This document shows, in pieces, positions 24,919 through 38,100 of a stretch of 64,000 bases of DNA (within the stretch, counting starts at the first letter, position 1; each line of letters opens with the position of its first letter). The stretch spans positions 3,720,001-3,784,000 of the forward strand of contig JAHQIY010000006.1 of NCBI GenBank assembly GCA_019054805.1, in the 5' to 3' direction. Both the position numbers and the translations under genes were made by a program. The notes beneath the pieces were generated by a model that saw only the letters and a program-made list of their open reading frames with translations, made no database searches and had not been told where the DNA came from. The DNA is from Brachionus manjavacas. Lineage: Eukaryota > Rotifera > Eurotatoria > Ploima > Brachionidae.

Positions 24919-27900
24919 TTAAATATGCCTACTATTTGAATCAGCGTCTATTGAATCCAAGTCAGCAGTCACAGCCAGCGTACTTTGTCTCAAGAATGAA
25001 GCCCAACACTTCTGTAGTAAACAAATTGAAAAAATAGTTGCTAATAGCATTAAGCTGGCCAAAACAAAAATTCCAACCGAATATGAATTTAATTTCCACA
25101 AACCATTTTCTTCATAAAATTCTTGATTAAATATCATATCTTGTTCTCCAATGCATCTCTAAAACAACATACAAAATAGTTTTTATCTTTCTATTTTATT
25201 ATTTTAAATTACTTGTATTCTTGAAATTGAATAAGACCTCAAAAGTTTGTTCAAAGAATTAGACTCTGAAAAAATATTCTCTGATTCCTCAAAATTCAAA
25301 ACAATTTTTTCATCAAGTTGAATAAGAACAAAACAAATATTAAGTCTAAAAAGTTACATTTTTATTAATTCAATAATTTTTATTTTAAAATTATATACCC
25401 TGAATCTGATGATGCTTGAAATGAAATGAAGTATTCATTGTATTCAAAACGAATTGTACCATTTGTCTCTCTGTCCAAAATATTATTAATATCATCTTTT
25501 AAATATTTTAGACTGAAACTTGGCTTGAGGTAAACATCTGAAAGGACGAGTCGGCTTTTATAGCCTGACTCTATAATAAAGACATAAATTTCGGTGTTTA
25601 TTTTTATATTGGATAATGTGGCCAGTATTTTTAGCACAAAATAATTGTTGGAAAATGCTTGATAATTCGAAGAATTAGTCGAAATAACGCCTTTGGAAAA
25701 AAAAATTGTTTAATTTATAAATTTTATTTTAATTTACCATTTTCTTTATTTAAAATAAAAAGCTCGCAAAACTGTGGGTCAACATAAATCAGGGAATTGA
25801 AAACCAAATCACATGAAATAAAATTATAAATTGGCTCAGCTAGACTCGAGGCACCCACTACTTGACCAATATTTTTGTTTAAGTTCACAATCGGATCTAG
25901 AGCTAAGTAAAAAGCAATAGAAATTTTGTATTCATTCAAAAAAAATTACTTATAAACTTAGAAACTTGAGAGAAATAGCCCGTTGTTTGATTTAAGTCAA
26001 GTACTTTAATGTTAACAAAAAGAAATGCTCTATTTAACTTTGACGGATAGAAAAAATTTTCATAGCCAATAGGTGTATCTGTGACATAAATAAATAACTT
26101 GTAAACACTTTTGAATTGTGAGTTTAGTTTTTGAACCGGTTGTAACCAAAATTTTTGTGATACATTTACACTAAATGTTTCCGAGAGCTTGTTTGTTTCT
26201 TCAACATCAAAAATGTAAAAACAAATTTTTTAACTAATTTTCAATTATACCCGTTTCAAAAACATAAAAATAAAATTTATCATCAGGTATGTAAACCAAA
26301 CTTGTCATATCTAAAATTGGCTGATATAATGAAGCATTTTCATAAATGCTTAAACAAATGGGTCCACTTGTCTTATCGCGCTCAAAGCGAGGTAAGTTGT
26401 CTCTAAGTAAATTTACTCTAATATCGATTGTAATATAATTTTTTGCCATGTTTATGGCATCACGAGCTTCTATAAACAGCTTAATTAAAGAAGTTATTTA
26501 TTTAATTAAATTAATTTCTATTTTAAGATTACCAAATAGCTTTTTTTGTCTGAATAAATATAATCCGGAAAAGGGTAAATTATTCTCAGCGACTTCTTGT
26601 CTATATAAAATGGTATTGGATTTTTATTCAGAATTGAATAGACAACTATTTGGTTTTGATTGCTGATCACTTCAAAATCCAAAATTGCAGTGTTGTTCAA
26701 AATTCCAATTAATGAAGGATCTAAATCCAGCACATAGCCTGCTTTGCTCGGAATTGTAAAAATAGGAAATTTCGATTTTTCTGAATGCGAATTAATATCA
26801 ATATGAACAGTTACCTTGTTCAATATAGTCATTGAATTAGTTAACTGTATTTCAAAATTAATTCTAGAAGCGTCTGATAAAATTGGAGTATTTTTGACTA
26901 AAACTTGAATTTGATTAAATAAAGATATATGTTTTAGATAAAAATATTTATCTATTAAATTATTTGACTTTTGTGCTATAGAAACATTCAGAACTTGATG
27001 TATGTTCGATTTATATTTAAGAGTTAGAATTATTGAATTGTTTGATATGTTTGAAAATAAGTGAATTGAATAATTTTTTTTATCAAAAATTGGAATTTGT
27101 GGTGAAATGGTAAAAATTTTCAATTGCCGCTGGTCTTCTCGTATGAACCTATCTTTATTATATTTTGTGATAGCCAAATCGCTCTCAGCATTTATTACTA
27201 AAACATATTCGCTTCTATTAAATTTATCTACCTTTGAACTAGATAAATATACATTGCCCTATAATAAATAAAATTAAGTAAAAACTTAGCCTCATATTTC
27301 ATATTTTAAATTACTGTTCTATTGCCTATTAGAAATAAATTATTAGATCCGTAATCGTCAATGTAATCAAGTGAATATTCAACTTTATTACACGGGACAT
27401 TTTTGCTCAAATCGTATTGAGAAAAACATCTAGTCTCAGCTTTATAAATGGAATCATAATAAAAACTATCTGCATATAGAGTTACATTGTCATGAATCTA
27501 ATAGAAAATAGTTATTTTAATTTGAAGCTTTTTTTTATTCTATACTTACATTTTTTGAATTTAAATATAAATTTGTAAAAAAGTTGTCAAAATATGATGA
27601 TAAATCAATATACACTGTAGCGTGTGAACTAATTCCATTATTAGAAGTAGCCGCAACAATCAGTTTCACTTTATTAACAAATGGCAGAGCATTCAAACTG
27701 ATTACACCAGTCAAACTATCAACTTTAAAGTATCTATTAGAGGAGCTTGGATATGAGATTTCCGAAGCTATTGAATATTTTTCAATTAGCTGAAAAGTAA
27801 CTGGATCATAAGCTATGATTGTGGTTATGTACGAGCCAGCATGAGCATACTCAGACAAATATGTGATATTAATAGAATTTTGAATGAAAACGGGGGGTTT

Positions 27901-30900
27901 TAAGGTGGAATCGCTGGTCAAAACAAGCTTAAATGGAACTAAAATTTAAATAGTAAATAAAATTTGCTTTTAATTTATAATAAATTTTTTACTTGTTATA
28001 TAATTATCATCCAGCTGAGCATGAACTGTAAATGAAGCATCACAAAAATTTTTTCTACTAAGTTTTTTGAATGTCATAATTCGGCCCGTAGATGAATCGA
28101 TTCCAATGCTAGGCTGATAACTTATATCAAAACCTTCACAATTGTAAATTTTGTGAACTGAAGATATATCAAATGTTATTTTAGAATTTTTTGACTCATT
28201 TCCAGATGAACAATTAATTTGTGTTATAAAATTTTGATTTGAAAAATCTGACATTAGAAAAAAAACATGATTTAGGAAATTTATTTAAAAACTTATTTTC
28301 TTACGATCAGGATCTATTTTCGCTATTACATGATCTTGACTGCACTTTAATATGCTTTTAAATCTTTGAATTATTGATATTAATACTTTGGTCGAAGAAG
28401 AGAGTCCGTTTGATTGATCTGTTGCTTCTACCTAATAAAAAATTGGTTAAGTACAAATTTATTTTTAAATGATATAAATAATTCAAAATTAATTTACTGT
28501 CACTTCATATTCTCTGTTTACCAGACTAATACCATTTTCAAGATATATAAATCCTTGAATGGTATCTATGCGAAAAATTCGTTCATGCTTATTAATTAAT
28601 GTGTATCGGATAGGTAAATTATTATTTGAATTCATTGATATTGCTTCAATTTTGATTAAAGGAGCAGACTTCATTGCAAGTTCTCTTTCAATTTGAATTT
28701 CATATTTTCGCAAAAAAAATGGTCGTTGGTCATTTACATGAGGCTGGTCAAAAGGCTTCAAATAAATAGTGGCGATACAAGTAATTGATGAACGATATAA
28801 ATTGTCATTCGATTCTTTTTGTAGTTGATAAGCTTTGACTTGCACAAAAACTCTAAATATTTAAAAAATTTACTTTTTAAAATTAATTTTTTAAAAAAAT
28901 GTCTTACCTAGAATATTTATTCAAAATAGTTGAATTTATTGGGGATTTTAAAAAAATTCTCCCAGTAGAAGAATCAATGCTTAATTCGTTCAGTGTTGGT
29001 GTTGACTCGGAAATAAAGTATTTAAGTTTGTATGCTGAATTTATTGGAATGTAAAGCTCGGGTTGAAAAGATTTAAAATCCATGAAACTTAACTCGGATC
29101 TAGAACTAGATATTGAACAAAAAAAATTTGATTTATCTACAGCCCAAGGTCTTGAAATATTAAAATATAAAATTAAATTGGTAAAATTGCTAAGACCTCC
29201 TTGGTCATAAGCCACTACTGTGATATTATAAAGTCGGAGTATTTCTTTTTTGAAATCAAATTTCCTAAAAAGCCTAATTTGACCAAATGAATCAATTGTA
29301 AACTTATGCTGATGAGCTCCGATTAAATTGTATACCAAACCATCACGTTTGTCATTGGAGTCTTCATCGTGAGCTTTTAGTGCAATAATGAAATCTCCGG
29401 GATTCAAATTTTCTGGATCATTCAAAACTTTACTGACTATAGCATTTTCAAAATATGGACTGTGTTCGTTGAAATCTTGGACATTTATTGTAACATTTGC
29501 ATAGCTAAACAGATATCTATTCGATCGTGAAACTGCTCTTATCTAAAAATGTAAAATTAGCATTAATCCTCTAACTAGCATCTTACTCTTAAATCAAATA
29601 TCGTAGAACCAGACTCATGATCTAAATATTTGTTTGGTTTAAGCTTAAAACAGCTGACTGAAAATCCCATACCATAATTTGGCACAATGTCAAACATGGA
29701 ATTGGGAATATTTTTTTCTTTTTCAAAAACTTCAAGATTAAAACCAGAGTTGTAGAGCGATAAAGGTTCATCTTCAAATACTGTCACTGAGGCGTTACGA
29801 ATTGGTGTATTTGGCGCAATATTTTCATAAATAAAAAAGGTGTATTCTTGGAGCAAAAAAACTGGTGGCTTTCGGGCTATTTGAGGATAATCAAAGATGA
29901 CATTTATTTCAGCTTTTGTTGAGTAAAGATGATTTTCAATTTGCTGAAAAAATGTGATGTTCAGTTTATAACTGATTCTCAGAGGAACAAGATTTTTCGT
30001 CTGAATATTTTGATAACATATTTGATGTGAACACCAAAAATTTGACAATTCAAATAAATTCTTCGGATCCAATAATTTAAAGCTAATATTTTGAGGTTTA
30101 TTTGAATCTACATTCAAAACACTAACTTCTAGTGTATTATTAAACTTGAATTTTTTTTATTTAAATTGTCAATTGATTAAAAAAGCAATTAAATTTACCA
30201 AATTTTCGTAGGATATTATAAATGAATAAATTGATTGAGAAAATTTAGGCTCAAGTTCTCCTTTTTTTACCTCTATCGTTAAATAAGTTGTTATCTTTTT
30301 CATTAAAATCTTTATTTAAAAAAATTTATAATTTTTAAAAAAAATTTTTAATTAATTTTTAAATTACTTCAGCCGCAATCGATAGAGCGAATCTATTTTT
30401 TAAATAATAATCTAATTTTCTAGTTAAAATAACCAAACATTGGTAAACTCCAGCATCTATAATCTGAAAATCAACTTTAAAGTAGCTGCACGATAAAGCA
30501 CCCTTTAAACTAAATTTTAATATTGAAAATAAGATTTTCCAAATTACATCAGAATTATTCGAATCGTTGCTATCACAAAAAATTCTTGGCACTCCATTCT
30601 GTTCTGAATTCGAATCATTTAGATAAATTTTGTCGTAAATTACAGATCCGGGAGTAATGATCTAATACTTTAGTTTTAATAATCAGTTTTTAGAAACATT
30701 GTGAAGCTTTGAACAACATAAAACAAAACAACTCTGAAAATTAATTAACTAACAAAATTTAAGTTCTAAAAATGTAGCAATCCAAAAAAAATGTTTTGAT
30801 GCTAATTTTTTTCTATTTTTTGTTCAAGACTACTCAATGATCTTTTTAAAATCTTACTTCTAGTATTGAAACATGATGACCATAATCATCGTTAAAATAA

Positions 30901-31440
30901 GGAGCTTGAGTATTTGCACTGATAATAACAATGTTGACAGTTAAATGAGTCTAAATAATTTTTATTATTCTCATTCTTAATAAATAAAAATAAAAAAATT
31001 TTCACTGATTGTTCGATTGAGGCAGAATCAGTAGCAACTATCAGAAATTGGTACTTTCTCTTTTAAAAATTTTAATTTAATTTTGAGATTTTTTGGATAA
31101 GATCATTACTTGACTACTAAACGGTGAAAATAGTCTTACACTTCCGGTTGTTGTGTTTATCTTGAAATATTCATCTGGATCAATGAGAGAATAGATAATG
31201 GGATATGCTTCTTCGTAAGTAAATGCCTTTGCAACCAAAATTTCTAAAGTATTTTACAAATTAATTGAAACAATAACATTATAGAAAAAAACATTTACCA
31301 GTGTTTAAAGGAATATTTTCATACAGGATAACATTTTCTGCTTTTTTAATGGTGTTTTCAGAAAAATATGGAGCTGGTTTCAAAATTTGAGATTTTGAAT
31401 AAAATACCATATACACCAAATAAATGTATAGGCAAAACAT
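24919..31440 (-). CDS. second large cadherin with membrane-adjacent domain and short tail, about 20 exons
   Basis: The start ATG is at 31440, giving a hydrophobic signal-like leader. The first five exons were traced in frame: 31440-31299, 31243-31110, 31059-31006, 30950-30858, 30661-30368. Later coding blocks lie at roughly 30117-29575, 29530-28904, 28845-28489, 28254-27970, 27921-27535, 27240-26518, 26449-25960, 25939-25724 and 25637-25158, not all resolved. The last exon is 25158-24919. Most repeats keep cadherin beta-strand patterns (FKINTTGSVRLF, FTIDSFGQIRLF, FRIDTIQGFIYL, FKVDSLTGVISL) but lack the DxNDNxP linker; the best preserved is VQDFNEHSPYF. Before the TM, YKSRLVLSDVYL and FSLKYLKDDINNIL resemble the CDH23/PCDH15 membrane-adjacent domain. 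The TM is VGIFVLASLMLLATIFSICL, followed by a tail of only about 31 residues. Neither a PCDH15 nor a CDH23 assignment is secure. Confidence 0.75.
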
Positions 31441-32165
31441 TTGTGGTTTTTCTTATTTTTTAGTAAACAAATAAAATAATGAGACCAATTTGGCTAAACT
31501 CAATTATTAGATGCTATAACTCGGTCATGTGTCCAGGACGTCATTATTAATTTATTCTTGATTAGAAAAAGATAAAAAGATGCGAGCAAATGAAGCATTA
31601 AACGAGATCGTCTCTTATAATCAAGTTTCAATTATTTTGATTCAAATTTGTCGCGTTTATAAAACTAAAGTTTATTGTTTAAAATATAGATCACAAATCA
31701 AAATAGCATTTTGATTTAATCTGCATCTTTTAATCAAGCGTATTGTTTTAAAAAAGTTTTTTTATTTATTTAAGTATTTTATTTTTAAAATAAAAAAGGT
31801 TCATGAATTTTTTTTAATTAGAGTAACCTGATTAAAAAGAGAATAAAGTGGTGATTTAACTTTTTATTAGACATAAAATATCATAAATGTAGAATTGAGT
31901 TTGATAAATAGTGAAATTTATTAATTAAAAACCGGATACAAAATCTCTAAAAATTTAAGATATCACTCATTAAGCTCCATTATCTAGAGCAAAAAGTATT
32001 TTCGTTTAAAAGAAAATAGGTTAAAAACTAAGTTTTACACTAATTTAAGGTAATTTTTTCACATTAACAATGGAAGCATGTTTAGTGTCTTCAGTCAAAT
32101 TCATTTGTGATATTTCGTTTTGCTTCCAAAATTTGTTCGCCAATTGTTTTTGATGGACTTGTATT
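31441..32165. other. spacer between cadherin 5' end and CAMTA 3' end
   Basis: Same-strand neighbours on the minus strand. It contains the putative promoter of the cadherin and the CAMTA 3' UTR. No further feature seen. Confidence 0.4.
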
Positions 32166-35100
32166 TTAATGGATAGCTGGTCTTTAAAAAAAAAAGAAGA
32201 TTAAAACGAATTATTAATAAAGCTTTTTAAAATATTTGTACAGAATAAATAATTAATTTTTTAAATAAAGGATACCGAATATAATAATAAGAGACAACAT
32301 TAAAGGCTTTAATAATCACTTACTTTGGTCAAATATCTCCAAAAATTACTTGTCAATTTTTTATTTGAAATATGTTTACTAATTGAGAGAAAATTAAGTC
32401 ATTACCTTTCTGGGAAATTTTTTTGTTCTATATTCTGACCGTCTGAGTTCAATTGAGAAAAATCAAAATCATCAACAGAATACATTTCCTGAAATGGAGT
32501 TGAGTTAAGCTCAGAAGTTTCTATTGTATAGAGTTTGTCGACTGTATCTGTTGGATCACTTAAAAAGAAAAAAATTCAATTTTTTGTTTTTTGCGAAGAA
32601 TTAGTTATTACTTTTCAAAAAACATGAAGTTTCTATCATTTTGATTATTGATACAAAGTTGGTTCATTAAATTTGGAGTGCTACATTTTCGGTTCAAACT
32701 AGTAGAGGTTTTACTCAAATGATTAGTTGATGCAGGCGAAAATCTTGAACTTTGTCTGACATTGATAAGCTTGCGAGCAACTTGTTTTTGATTAACCAAT
32801 TTATTGGTATTATACAAATCATTTTGGAATAATGTTTGACTGTCTTCGTTAGTAGCAAAATTCGGATAGTCACTTATTGAAGACTCATCAATTGAATTAT
32901 TATTAAATGACTTGAAATTATTGATTGTGCTTGTGCTGGCTCTGAACTTTGGAGAATTGAGGGAAGTTGATTTATAAGCCCGGTACTTTGTTTGTATCTT
33001 CACTGCTGCCTCAGTGTATTTGTGTAAATTTTCATACTAAAAAATTTCGAAATTTTAAAATCCTATAAACCTTGATTTAATTAAAAAATTTTGAAATAAA
33101 TTCATTTGATTTTATTAAAAAATAGATTTTTCAACATTAAAAATTTAAATGCTAATTTTAAGAAGAAATTTCAAAAAACTAAATTTATTTTTAATATGAA
33201 AAAGCTATAGATCGAAACAACAATCGAATATACAATTAATAAAAAAATATAATTAATTTTATCAGAAATAATATCAGAAATTAAATTTGTATTAATATAA
33301 ATGTATTTTATTTTCAGAAGATTATCAAGCCATTTAAAAGATTTAAAGGTTGATGCAACAAAAAAGTAAAACTTTTTTTCATTTTGTTGAACAAACAGAA
33401 TCAACTTTAAATTTCTACAACAATCTTTTAATCCTAATTTTTTTCACAAAACTGACACATTAAATTGGTTACCCCGTAATTCTGGTATAACTAAATTAAC
33501 TCATGTCTACTATCAGAGTCTTAAGTAATGACTGTCAATCGCCAACTATTTTGGTTAATTTGATTTTTTAAATAAAATTTTCAAAATAATATTTACTATT
33601 AATTTATCTAGATTTTAAATAATATGTCTTTAACACTTATATTCAAAAAAAAAATCCATAATTAAATTTAAAAGGTCATAAGATTTTTAAAAATAAAAAA
33701 AACAGCCTTGAACTCTCAGAATTTAAGAAAATTTTTCCAAAAAAAAATTTATAACTCCTACCTGCTTGTACCGTCGGTAATACTTTTGTATGATGCATGC
33801 TGCTTCATACTGTCGGTGTTCTTCGCCGCCACTTGGACCATTTTCGTCATACTCATCATGGTTTTGACCAAGCAAGTTCGAGCTAGTCTTTGGTATAGAA
33901 TCTGAGGTAATAGAAGACATAGACGATGAGGAGGGATAGATTTGTGACATCTTATCACAGTTTTTTGTATCTTTGCTTTGGATGTCTGTCACTTGCATAG
34001 AATTTTCCAAATCCAATCTAATTTTCTTCTTTTTTCTCATTACATAGCGTCTGTAGGCATTTTGAATGACCAATGCGGCCTCGTATAATTCACGCTGCTC
34101 GTCATCGGTCAAAGTGAGCTGAGAAAAGCCTTTTTCTATTGCATTTTTGTAGTAGCCTGATGAAGTTGATGCATGAAAATACTGGCAAAATTCAGCAGTA
34201 CTTGGTGTGCAATCAATATGAAAAGAGCCAGAGCCTATTGACTCATCTCCTGGACTATCATCCAAACTGTGTTCCTGGTTTAAATGCTTAATGAAATCAT
34301 ATTGATACGACACTGATGCAGTGGGACTTAGTGAGGATCTGGTAGATGACGAATAGCAGCTATTCAGACTGAATTTGGGATCTGAACAGCTGCCTTCGTA
34401 TCCTTCATCGAAACTAGCCGAATTTCTATGAATCAAAAAATCTTTTGCATCATTATCAAAAAATTGACTTTTTTGCTGCATCAAATTTGAACTGGAATAT
34501 CTATGTGACTTTATTTTATGAGGCATTGCTGCAATTATGTTATCTGCTAGTGCTTTTATCTTTTCGTCTTGGTCGTCGCTTTGACGGGATGGTAACAATG
34601 GCTGAATCGTAGCTGGAAAATCGCTCTCAAAATTCATGAAATTATTTAAATCTAAATTGATTGAAGCCTTTTCTGAATTAAACTCATTGAAAGTGTTATC
34701 TTCGGATAAAAGAGTGGACAGGTCGTCCAAATTTTCAATCAAATCAAAATTTTCATCTATTACTGCGTTTATATTAGGACTTGGTAGTGAGCTCAAGTCC
34801 TGATCGGTAATTGAAAATGGAATTATTTGTCGCTTTATTTTTTCGATTGACTCTTGTTCTAGACTTAAGTTGGTCATTTGAGAACGAAATTTGCCATTAA
34901 GATTTTCGAACTCTTCCAATAAGCAACTATTCTTGCTCACTTTGCATGATTCAACTATCTTATCATGATCTGCACTCCACGAATCAAAATTTTTATTGCT
35001 CAAATTTTGCTCAAAGTGCCATGTGTACAAAAAAATAGCTAAATCATAGTTTTTATTTTTAAGCGCCAACTGAGTGGGTGTATTGCCGGCAATATCAGTT

Positions 35101-38100
35101 GAGCCCAAGTTTAATTCGGTTTTTAAAACCAAATTTTTTCTATCTGATAAATAAATATTTTTCAATTTTTCACAAATTGAGTTAGAACCAATTTGAGCAC
35201 AAAAATGCAGAATGGTTTTGTTTTCATGATCAAAACTGAGATCATTTTGAAAATCGAACGGAAGTTGTGCTCCTGCACATAATTTTTCGATTACAAAAGA
35301 AACACGGTCTTCGAAATTATACGATTTGCAATCATTATGAAAATACAAGTTACCTAGATCAATATGCAGCTGCTTTGAAATCAATAAAATCTTTTCCATT
35401 ATTTGAAATTGGGTCCTGTATTTTAAGGCTTAAAATATTAAGTTTAATTTTTATTTTTAAAAAAAATTCAATAATTTAATTTTATTTTATATGTAAGGTT
35501 CCGCTAATTCAAAACGTTCACACTATCTCCAGAACCGATTTTCGACCTCAAATTCTAATTCTACGTGCCTGAAAGCCCCCAAAACGGTATTTCAAAAAAT
35601 TTTGAAAAAAAAAATTTTGACCACTACCTCTCAAAGTCTTCATATTTGAGTGCATGGTGCTTGTGCTCTGAAGGAAATATCTAAGGCAAAAATAAATAAA
35701 CTATATAAAATGTACATATATTCTGAAAGCGAAGAAGATAACCTACAAAACGGTTTGTTGAGTTTTTATAAATTTGGCTTCGTTCATGTTTTACTACAAG
35801 AAAAACCACTAAAAAAGTGTCATTTTTCAATAAAAATGAAACTAGTCCTTCAAAACACCATTTACCTCAATTTATTTTCAGATTCTGAAACTAGAGAAAA
35901 TTCTGAACAAAACATGAAGAGCAGTTTTTTCAATTATTTTTATTTGTTTTTCCAATTTTTTAACCAAAAATTCAACTTTATTTTGCTAAAATAGTATTTT
36001 TCACAGTATTTTCTATCAAATTAAGACAAATATTAAAAATTTTTATAATTTTAAATACTAAAAAAATTATTTTTAAATATTTAAGTAACACAAAAAAAAA
36101 CTAAAGTTTTTTAATTTGATACAAAATTAAGTATTGCAATTTAATAAATTATGTTATTAATGAAAGAAAAAATAAAAACCGGTAATAAAAACAATAAACA
36201 AAGCATATTTTAGTTAATTTATTTTTTATTTTTGGATGAAGTTGAATCTTTTTCAATTTTACCTTACCGGTTTTTTAATGAAAGTTTTATTTTTCGGAAA
36301 ATAAAGTTGGACTTAGATATTTAATTATTGACACACTTTTTATATGTTTTAATTTTATTATTTTTTTTTTAATTTATCAAGTTTTGATAAACAAAGAGTT
36401 TGGTTTATTCAAAATTTTGTAAACAATGGCATTTTTTTCAATAAGAATATATTCTATTTGATTTAGGCCTGGTAAAGCGGTTTGAGTTTTAGAAATTATG
36501 CCTCTCTTATGCCAAAATTTAATTAATTTTATGTTTTTACATTTGATGTTTTTAATTTTTTAAATTTTTATTTCCAAATAATTTGGGAAAAAATATTTTT
36601 TTAGTTTTTTGAAAAAATGCAAAAAATTTTAAAAATTACCAAAAAGTATAGTCTCTTATTTACCACTATAAAATTACAACTTTAAATTTTATAAGGACTC
36701 AATAATAAACAATTTGCTGTGAGTAGCTAATGGGTGTTTTTAACTTTGAAATTAAATTCATTTGCAAATATTTCATTTATCTTATCTAATAGACAAGAAC
36801 CTACATCAAAATAACATAATTAGGATGCCATTTGGACAAATAATTGAGAAATTTTATAAAACTGACTTTTACTTATGCATTATTTTATTGACTCAGTTGA
36901 AAATAAAGTCAACTTTATTAGCATATCTTTCTTAATTTCTGTAATTATTTTATTCTAACTTTCTTAAATAAAATTAAATTAAATAGGGTTTAATTTTTTG
37001 TGTTTGAATTACAAAATGTATCCAATGTTGAATTAACATTGAAAAAGTGAGATTTTTCAAATATTTTTTTTCAGTTTCAAAAAAATAATTTTAAGTTAAA
37101 ATTGCAAGCATTTTCATATTTGAAATTAAACTCTTTGGTAAAATAAAATGAGTTTAATTTTTATTTGGAAATTAGAAAAAAAATTGAAAATTTTTTTTAA
37201 CTTGTAAACAATTCATTTATTGATTTTTTTCCGAGCAATTGCTCATTCAGAATAAAAAATATGAAAAATCTAAAAATATAGTTAAATATAAAATAAAATA
37301 AATAAAATAATAAAAATGAGCATTAAAAAAAAAAGAAAAAAAAAAGAAAAAAAATCCGAAAAATTCTTGCTCTCACATTTTGTGAACCATTGTTTCACTC
37401 AATTTTTTTGTTAAAAATAGAATTAGGGTGAACAAAGCTATTTAATAGAATTTCTAATTCTCGAAACTGATGTAAAAATTAGTTAATAATTATTTTATTT
37501 TTAATTTGAAGGAGCTTTTGAAATAGCTTAGCATTTGCTCTGATTTATTTGACTTAGTATTACTCGTTCAACAATCCCAAATACCCAAATGCGCTCTTTA
37601 CTTAAATCTTTGCCTTTCAGAATAAAAAATAAAAATTAAAGAAAATTAAAATCATTTTTTCTTCCTTTAAGTGTTTGACTTTGGGGAGCATAGATTCATC
37701 GCAAAATTTACCTACTCCGCTCAACTTTAAATTTTCTATGTAATTATTTTTTCTATCTTATTTTTTATCATTAAATCGGCTTTTTTCTGTATAGATGAAA
37801 AAATTTCTAATTAGGTGAACAATTTTTACATTAGGTCATCTAAAAGTTAATAAAACCTGAGAACAAAAATTCTTCCAGGTGAACCATAGTTTATCTGACT
37901 GACAAGACACGAAAGACTTAGTTTTCTCCCTATAAAATTTTGACTTTAGTGATAATTTACTTTCGTTTGGTACATTTTATCAAATACTTAATTTATGAAA
38001 AATGAAAAAAAGCGTAGATAATTTTTTAAACTACAAATATTATCTTTAAGGATCATCATGCCTAAAATCAAAATTCAAAATTTGTAATAAAAAAATAAAA

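Noticed and set aside
35650-35994. Plus-strand open frame of 114 codons within CAMTA intron 2
   Set aside because: No homology recognised; Phe/Lys/Asn-rich, ends in poly-AT sequence, and lies wholly inside an intron of a well-supported gene.
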